From NCBI GenBank assembly GCA_933822405.4, contig CAKOGP040001112.1, positions 651,887-715,886 on the forward strand: 64,000 nucleotides of DNA, read 5' to 3'. Under the pieces are notes generated by a model that was not told the DNA's origin, ran no database searches, and was given only the letters and a program-made list of their open reading frames with translations. A program made the translations under genes and the position numbers. Numbering within the stretch: the stretch's first letter is position 1; every line of letters begins with the position of its first letter. The DNA comes from Cylindrotheca closterium (Eukaryota; Bacillariophyta; Bacillariophyceae; Bacillariales; Bacillariaceae). Shown piece by piece: positions 58,002 through 64,000 of this stretch.

Positions 58002-61000
58002 ATGTGGCAATCACGAGATGTAGCTCGAGAGGTGCCCTCAGATGTGGAATCATCTTTCAGTGTGTCTTCAACGTTTCGACACACCGGAAACTATAATCCA
58101 CCTCAACATCCCCATCCCAGACATGCCAAAGATGCGGAGCACAAACCTAAGACACACGGGTTATTCGGCGTCATGGTCGTTGGATTAGGTGGTGCTAATG
58201 GGACAACAATGCTGGGTAGGTAGAAATGAAAATTTGGTAGTTTGGTATGTTTCAGTGAATCATCAACATCTAACTCGTCTCGTCTGCATTTTATTGCCCA
58301 TAGCTGGGATATTGGCAAATCGATTGAAGATTGATTGGAGGGGACCAAGAGGAGAGCCAATGGGCCCGAATTACAACGGATGTATCACACAACTCGACCA
58401 ACGTGGTGTCCATGGTGGTGTTGGATACAGAGACCTTGTCACTGGATTGGCGGATGCGTCGATGGCTGCCGTAGGAGGGTGGGATATCCGACCTACAAAA
58501 CCGGGCGATGCTCTCTTGGAAGCACAGATTTTGGACTATGATTTGGTCAGACAAGTGAGAGATGAAATGAACGAAGTTAAAATGTTTAGAGGTCTCTTTG
58601 ATCCTCGCTTCATTGGAACATCCCAACATAACACGGCAAACTACATTTTGACAGAACAAGAAGCGAGAAGCGATAGCGATGCGTTAAAATGCTTAAGAGC
58701 TGATATCCGTTACTTCAAATGGAAGAATGGGGTAGTTGGTCACACAACAGTCATTTGGAGTGCTTCTGTCGAACCGAATTCAGAGGTAGTTGAGAGCATC
58801 CAAACTGCAGAGGAATTGATGATGTGCATTGATATGACAGAAGAAGAGCGAGGCGGTCCACTTCCACCTTCTATCTTGTATGCCACGGCAGCAGTGTTGG
58901 AAGGGTGCTCATTTGTGAATGGGGGCAGTCAAAATACTCTTGCTTGCCCTGGTTTAGCAGAACTCGCTCAACAACAACTTGGTGTGTACTGTCTCGGCAC
59001 CGACTTCAAAGCTGGTCAAACAAAATTCAAAACTGCAGCAGTCGAGTACATTCGAACAATGGGATTGGAACCAAGGGTTATTGCATCATCAAATCATTTG
59101 GGTAATAACGATATGCGAAATTTGGCGTCTGCAAAAGCAGCGAGTACCGCAAAGCTTAAGGTAAAGCATGATATCTTCGCGCCTTGGGAAGAAGAAGACT
59201 TGGACCACAAGGTCAGCATCATGTTCACTCCGTTTATCAACGACGAAAAGAGAGATTTTGTTGAGTACACTAGTTTGGGTTTCCTGGGACAGCCGCATAC
59301 TATGGTGACATACACAAGGGCATCAGATTCCGTTCTTTGTGTGCCCTTGATGATTGACGCAGCTGTCTGGTGTGATTTTTTCTCTGCTCGTTCATGGTCT
59401 TTCGAACGAGTTGCCAAGGCTTTGGCCTACCTGTTCAAGGTTCCTGAAGGAGCCGCGAATGGTGTCGACCCTGGTTTCTTCAGACAAATGGATGTGCTGA
59501 GATCTGAAGTATTAGCAGCGCATGAATCGAAAAAGAAAAGTAAACGACGAGTTCGCATCATTGACGAAGAAAAGGCTACAGAATGGGCAATTCCTCATGA
59601 TGCGAGAGTAATATGTGCTGGTCTAGCTTGCGTCGACATGCAACTTAACAACTCAACAGGTGGTGATGGCGGCGAAGCGATCGAGACTTTTGAAGGGGAA
59701 AAGAGTATCGGTGGAGGAAGGTGGGTCACACTGCTACGATCAATATATTGTTCACCATATCTCACTCATTAGGATATTTCATACATAGCGTTTCAATGGC
59801 TTGTAAAACTCTTGGTCGCCTATGCCATGGGGAGCCAATGGACAGTGGTCATATGCAAACAAGCCCACCAGTTGTCACTTCAGTCTTACCACTATGTATG
59901 ATCGGGAACGACGACACCGGCAACAAGCTGCTTGCGCTCTTAGAGAAATGTGGAGCGACATGCCGAAATGTCGACACGAGAGTTTCCCGAACCATCCGCT
60001 CGGACAGATCAGACATCCGTACAGCCCTTTCTGTTTTGCCTATTTACAGGGATGGACGTCGAGGGGTGAGTCTCCTTTCAGTTCATTGCAGTGCATATCA
60101 TTTATTTTCAGATCTCCAGAAGCTAACAATTTGTATCTTTCAAGTGCTTTTTCGACGCAGCGAGCAACGACACGTTCACACCGGATCAATTAATCAAAAT
60201 GTTGTCGCAGCTCTCGACAGGCACGAATGTGCGGACTCTCCAAGACACCACTCCTGTCTATGGAGCGCTTTTATTTGGATACCCACACTTGCTCCCCCTT
60301 CTTCAAGGAGAAGCCCTTGCTCGGGTATTTTATTCGTCTAGAAAAGTGATGATGGAAGGTGGAATTGTGGCCCTCGACTTAAACGGTGTTCCAGAAGCTC
60401 CTTTTGTCAGAGCAGGATCATTGCGCGATGTCGAAGATCTTCGAAATGATGCAGTAATAGGTGCTGCACTTCAGCATGTCGATATTCTTCACATGAATGA
60501 AGAAGAGTTGGAAATGTTGACTGGTTGTGAGCTCTCAAATACAGCCGATTTGGCACAGGATGATGAATTTGCTATTGCGAAAGCAACCGACCTTTTCTTG
60601 AAATGCGGCGTTGCTGTTGTAGCAGTAACAAGAGGAAAGAAGGGTAGCTACGTTGCCTGCAACAACGGGACAAGATTCCAGGAAAGTCCATTGCTGTAAG
60701 TATTCATTTGATTCTCTGTGGTGTCATGTTATGCTAGAGATGCATTCTCACGATTTCCCACTGCCCAAACCAGTCCAACATCATGGGTGAACTGTGCGGC
60801 CCACATTCCTGCAGCTCTATTGCCTCCAGGCACTGTGCTGAATACCAATGGAGCAGGCGATTCTTTTGTGTCAGGACTACTAGTCGCAACCATGCTTCGA
60901 CATACAGGAATGGATCTACCACCAACTCCAACCAAAAAGGAAGAGGTCAGTAGAGTCACGGAGGAACTTATTACCCCTCCAAGGACTACACCCCCTGGTA

Positions 61001-61437
61001 AAAAGGCAACTCCGTACAGCCTCTACATTAGAGAGAACTATATGTCTCTGAAGCAACAATACCACGATGACAAAAAGGCCATCTTCGAGAGATGCCATCA
61101 AATGTGGGAACATGAAACGCCCGATGTGAAGTACATGTTTGAACGTATGGCTCGAGAGGAGAATGAAGAACCCTCGGCAAATGTAAATGCTCTGGATATG
61201 ATGAGTGATGTCGGTACTATGCCACCCCAGATGGGCGATTCCCAGAACGATACAATCGCACGTCATTATTCGACTGACGAATCCCTCAGCCTCGAATCAG
61301 CAGTCACTCTTGCGAGTCTAGTTGCTGCGCACCATGTGGATATGAGTACAAGGGACCTTCCACAGCTCGATATACACAAATTGATTGAAAAGGCATCTGT
61401 TTTTTCTCATCCAGGCCGAGGGATGAGCGAAATCTAG
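58002..61437 (+). CDS. inositol-3-phosphate synthase (MIPS) fused to a PfkB kinase with an HMG-box-like insertion
   Basis: Five exons: 58002-58215, 58304-59720, 59789-60065, 60145-60695 and 60738-61437, giving 1052 aa. Residues ~55-480 are a full MIPS: NAD-binding GLGGANGTT (61-69), then [46 protein letters not shown] and [17 protein letters not shown] turns glucose-6-phosphate into Ins(3)P. From ~505 a PfkB sugar-kinase fold begins in the same exon ([15 protein letters not shown]) and continues through [28 protein letters not shown] and [12 protein letters not shown] with catalytic D861. A ~60-residue HMG-box-like stretch ([16 protein letters not shown] ... [18 protein letters not shown], ~905-965) sits inside the kinase before its last helices. 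Intron 4 is only 42 bp. Confidence 0.9.
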
Positions 61438-61922
61438 GTGAATCTATTCTGATGACGCTTTCAAAGCGACAGCTGTTCGTTTCTTTGAATTCTGACTTGA
61501 GAAGTGGTATTTTCTAAACGAATAAAATCCTTCTCTTGTACTACTCCTAGTTTTGGGCATGTGTTCGGGTCGTTTCGAAGGGCACGTTGCTGGAAAACGC
61601 GAGAGAAGAGGGTGAGAAAGAGATTTTACTACGGTAGGTATTACGAGAGTCTAGTGTTTGGCGTTCGGATGCGGGGGTATTTGTGAGCGAGGTATACTTC
61701 CGGCAGGCCGTTGACACACATCAACAACGGGTTCTTATAATTTTTGCGTAGGTAGATTTTATGGGGTGGTGGTACGTAATCCACAACGAATCCGAACACT
61801 ACGACATCAACAATCGAATGAATGCGAATCGTCGCATCTCAAACTGAAGAGCCTTACTCCGACGAAGGTTGCAAATCCAAGCACATTTCACCTTGAATAA
61901 CACAAAACGTTGCACAATCACA
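61438..61922. other. intergenic region
   Basis: 485 bp between two plus-strand genes. No gene or RNA is supported. GC-poor promoter-like sequence precedes the next ATG. Confidence 0.5.
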
Positions 61923-64000
61923 ATGGCAACAAAAGGTGAAGTACAACGAAAGACTTCTAACGTCGAAAAGGGGAAGTGTGTGGATGGTACGGGACGCGAC
62001 GGAAGCCGCCAATGGGTCTGTTGACGTCATTTTGTAGAATCACCACTGACGTTTTGTATTCTGTCATCATCGCGTATCATTATCAAAGGTAACTGGGCTG
62101 CGGCACATGTATCCTACCGCACCAATGATTCCGCATTCATCTTCCCTATTACCCCAAGCTCTCCAATGGGAGAAGAGGTGGATGCTTGGGCTGAACAACA
62201 TAAAAAGAACTTGTGGGGACAGGAATTGAAAGTCGTCGAGATGCAGGTAAATTTTTGCACGACTGCTGTCGTTCATTATGCATGTTAAAAGGATTCTAAC
62301 CTATTTTGTTATTTTTGCTGTAGAGTGAAGGTGGAGCTGCAGGTGCTCTACATGGCGCCTTGGTCTCTGGCGCTTTGGCAACTACCTATACGGCCAGTCA
62401 AGGATTACTTTTATTTATTCCGAATATGTACAAGATCGCTGGTGAGCTGCTGCCTACAGTAATACACGTGGCCTCTCGTGCTCTTGCTGGGCAGGGTCTA
62501 TCAATCTATGGTGATCATAGTGATACCATGTTGGTGCGCGGTTGTGGTTGGTCGATGATGAGTTCCTTCTCGGTCCAAGATGCCCACGACATGGCTGCAA
62601 TTTGCCAAGTCGCTACTCTGAACTCTCGAGTGCCATTTCTGGTAAGTTCTACATTCGTAGAAGAAATGTTGAGTGCTTACCATTGGCATCTATCTAATCT
62701 AATCCAATCCATTATTTCTTTTTTTCAGCACTTTTTTGATGGCTTCAGAACAAGTCATGAGGTCAACAAGATTCAGCTGATTTCTGACGAGCAACTTTTG
62801 GAATTGATGCCGTTTGACAAGATTGAGGAGCATCGTCAGCGCGCTCTATCTCCGATGCACCCAAGGTTAGTAGCATACTTCGGCACGTTTTTTCAACCTG
62901 TTGGGTCTCACCGTTTTCTTCACAAACCACAGTCAAAGGGGAACAGCACAAGCACCCGATGTATTCATGCAAATGGTGGAAAGCAGTAATCAGTACTACG
63001 CTGATGTTGAGGGTCACATTGTGAAAGCAATGGGTGATTTTCACCGTGTAACGGGTCGAAAGTACGAACCAATCGAGTACCGATACTATGGTACAACTGC
63101 ACCAAGAGTCGCTCTGATTTGCATGGGTTCTGGTGTAGCTGTTATTGACAGTACCTTGAAGCACCTGAAGAGCGAATCTGCTTGCTTGATTGGCATTCGA
63201 ATGTTCCGTCCTTGGAACAGAAAACGATTCTGCGATTTGATACCCAAGTCGGTCACGAGACTTGCTATTCTTGATCGTACTCGAGAGGGTGGTGCGCAGG
63301 GTGAGCCCTTGTATCTCGATGTTTGCACCTCCTTGATGCAAGAGGGCAGAGGCAGCATCTTTGTAGCAGGAGGACGATACGGATTAGGATCAAAGGACTT
63401 CACTCCGCGAATGGTTTCCTCCATCATCCAGAACATGTTGCGCAAGGATACCAATGACGTCCAGCGACCATTCACAGTTGGAATCACTGATGATGTGACA
63501 AATTTATCACTTCCTCTCGGAAGATCATTGAATGTGCTTGATCCGAGTGTCACTCAATGTGTGTTCTGGGGATTTGGCAGGTACGTTGCCCTTTTCTCCA
63601 ACTCGATTCGTTTTCGTATTACCTCAACTCCATTTTCCTTTCAGTGATGGAACTGTCGGTGCAAACAAGGAGGCTGTCAAAATGATTGGAAACTATCATG
63701 AGGATATGGAAGTCCAAGCATACTTTGAATACGATTCCAAAAAAAGTAGTGGATGGACCACTTCCCACCTTCGTTTCTCTTCCGATGTTTCCATTCAAGC
63801 TCCATGGCGAGTTGAGGAAAATGCTGCGGACTATGTCGCCTGCCATAATGAGTCCTATGTCCAAGCGAACAAGTTCGATGTTATCAAGTATCTCAAACGA
63901 AGAGGTAATTTTTTCCTCAACACGACAGCCGCTGCAATTGATGATCCAGAGAAGAGACTTGAAGCACTGGAGCATCTGGTATCACCCAAGATCCTTCGCA
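61923..64000 (+). CDS. pyruvate:ferredoxin (or NADP+) oxidoreductase, N-terminal part, cut by window end
   Basis: Exons 61923-61986, 62089-62246, 62324-62641, 62729-62865, 62933-63580 and 63645 to the window end. The start gives MATKGEVQRK, with no obvious presequence. Domain I is clear: VDGNWAAAHVSYRTND and FIFPITPSSPMGEEVDAWA, then EGGAAGALHGALVSGALATT, SRALAGQGLSIYGDHSD and RGTAQAPDVFMQMVESSN. Later blocks GTTAPRVALICMGSG, RMFRPWN and ILDRTREGGAQGEPLY match domains I-II. The enzyme decarboxylates pyruvate oxidatively to acetyl-CoA with thiamine diphosphate and iron-sulfur clusters, which are encoded beyond the window. Whether it ends as plain PFOR or as the PNO fusion with a reductase cannot be seen. 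Confidence 0.92.

Overview
This is a eukaryotic nuclear window, most likely from a diatom or a close photosynthetic stramenopile. Genes lie on both strands in no operon order and carry short GT-AG introns of about 40-160 bp, many of which were placed by restoring conserved protein sequence. Several N-termini look like diatom plastid-targeting presequences: a signal peptide followed by a Phe near the predicted cleavage site. One protein has a DUF6824-like N-terminus, which I associate with diatoms, and there is a pyruvate:ferredoxin oxidoreductase-type gene. No rRNA, tRNA, CRISPR array or complete transposon was recognised. I annotate 34 protein-coding loci, one of them apparently frameshifted and one cut by the window end.

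Layout. 0.4-4.1 kb: a tandem pair of GLTP-fold lipid-transfer proteins with N-terminal hydrophobic segments. 4.3-5.8 kb: a divergent nucleolar pair, a Faf1/C1orf131-like protein and GAR1. 6.0-11.4 kb: two divergent ArfGAP-domain proteins, the second without the arginine finger. 11.7-24.3 kb: a fatty-acid-hydroxylase-superfamily enzyme, a plastid rhomboid lacking both catalytic residues, an RCC1-repeat protein, PIG-P, an LRR protein, SPT4, a thylakoid-lumen protein, a SohB/SppA-like S49 peptidase and a secreted protein of unknown function. 24.6-35.7 kb: an F-box/cyclin protein (cyclin-F-like), a nicotinamidase, an ABC1/UbiB kinase, a small Qb-type SNARE, a TENA/THI-4 protein, a DUF6824-MORN protein and a frameshifted TPR gene. 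35.7-37.9 kb is gene-poor and holds a foldback structure.

37.9-53.1 kb: a plastid M41-like metalloprotease without an AAA domain, a tandem CCCH zinc-finger protein, a PA-domain prolyl-4-hydroxylase-like enzyme, a ten-exon LRR membrane protein in which six consecutive exons are exactly 72 nt and encode one repeat each, an ankyrin protein, a bacterial-type RsmJ methyltransferase, and a bZIP and a bHLH transcription factor. 53.5-64.0 kb: two head-to-head histidine acid phosphatases (one with its catalytic motifs altered), a fused inositol-3-phosphate synthase / PfkB kinase with an HMG-box-like insertion, and the 5' part of a pyruvate:ferredoxin (or NADP) oxidoreductase.

The most unusual object is the MIPS-PfkB-HMG fusion at 58.0-61.4 kb. 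It lies next to the histidine phosphatase pair, which suggests (inference only) a local inositol-phosphate theme. A second sequence-level signal is the 8-bp palindrome TACCGGTA, seen seven times and only between coding regions.
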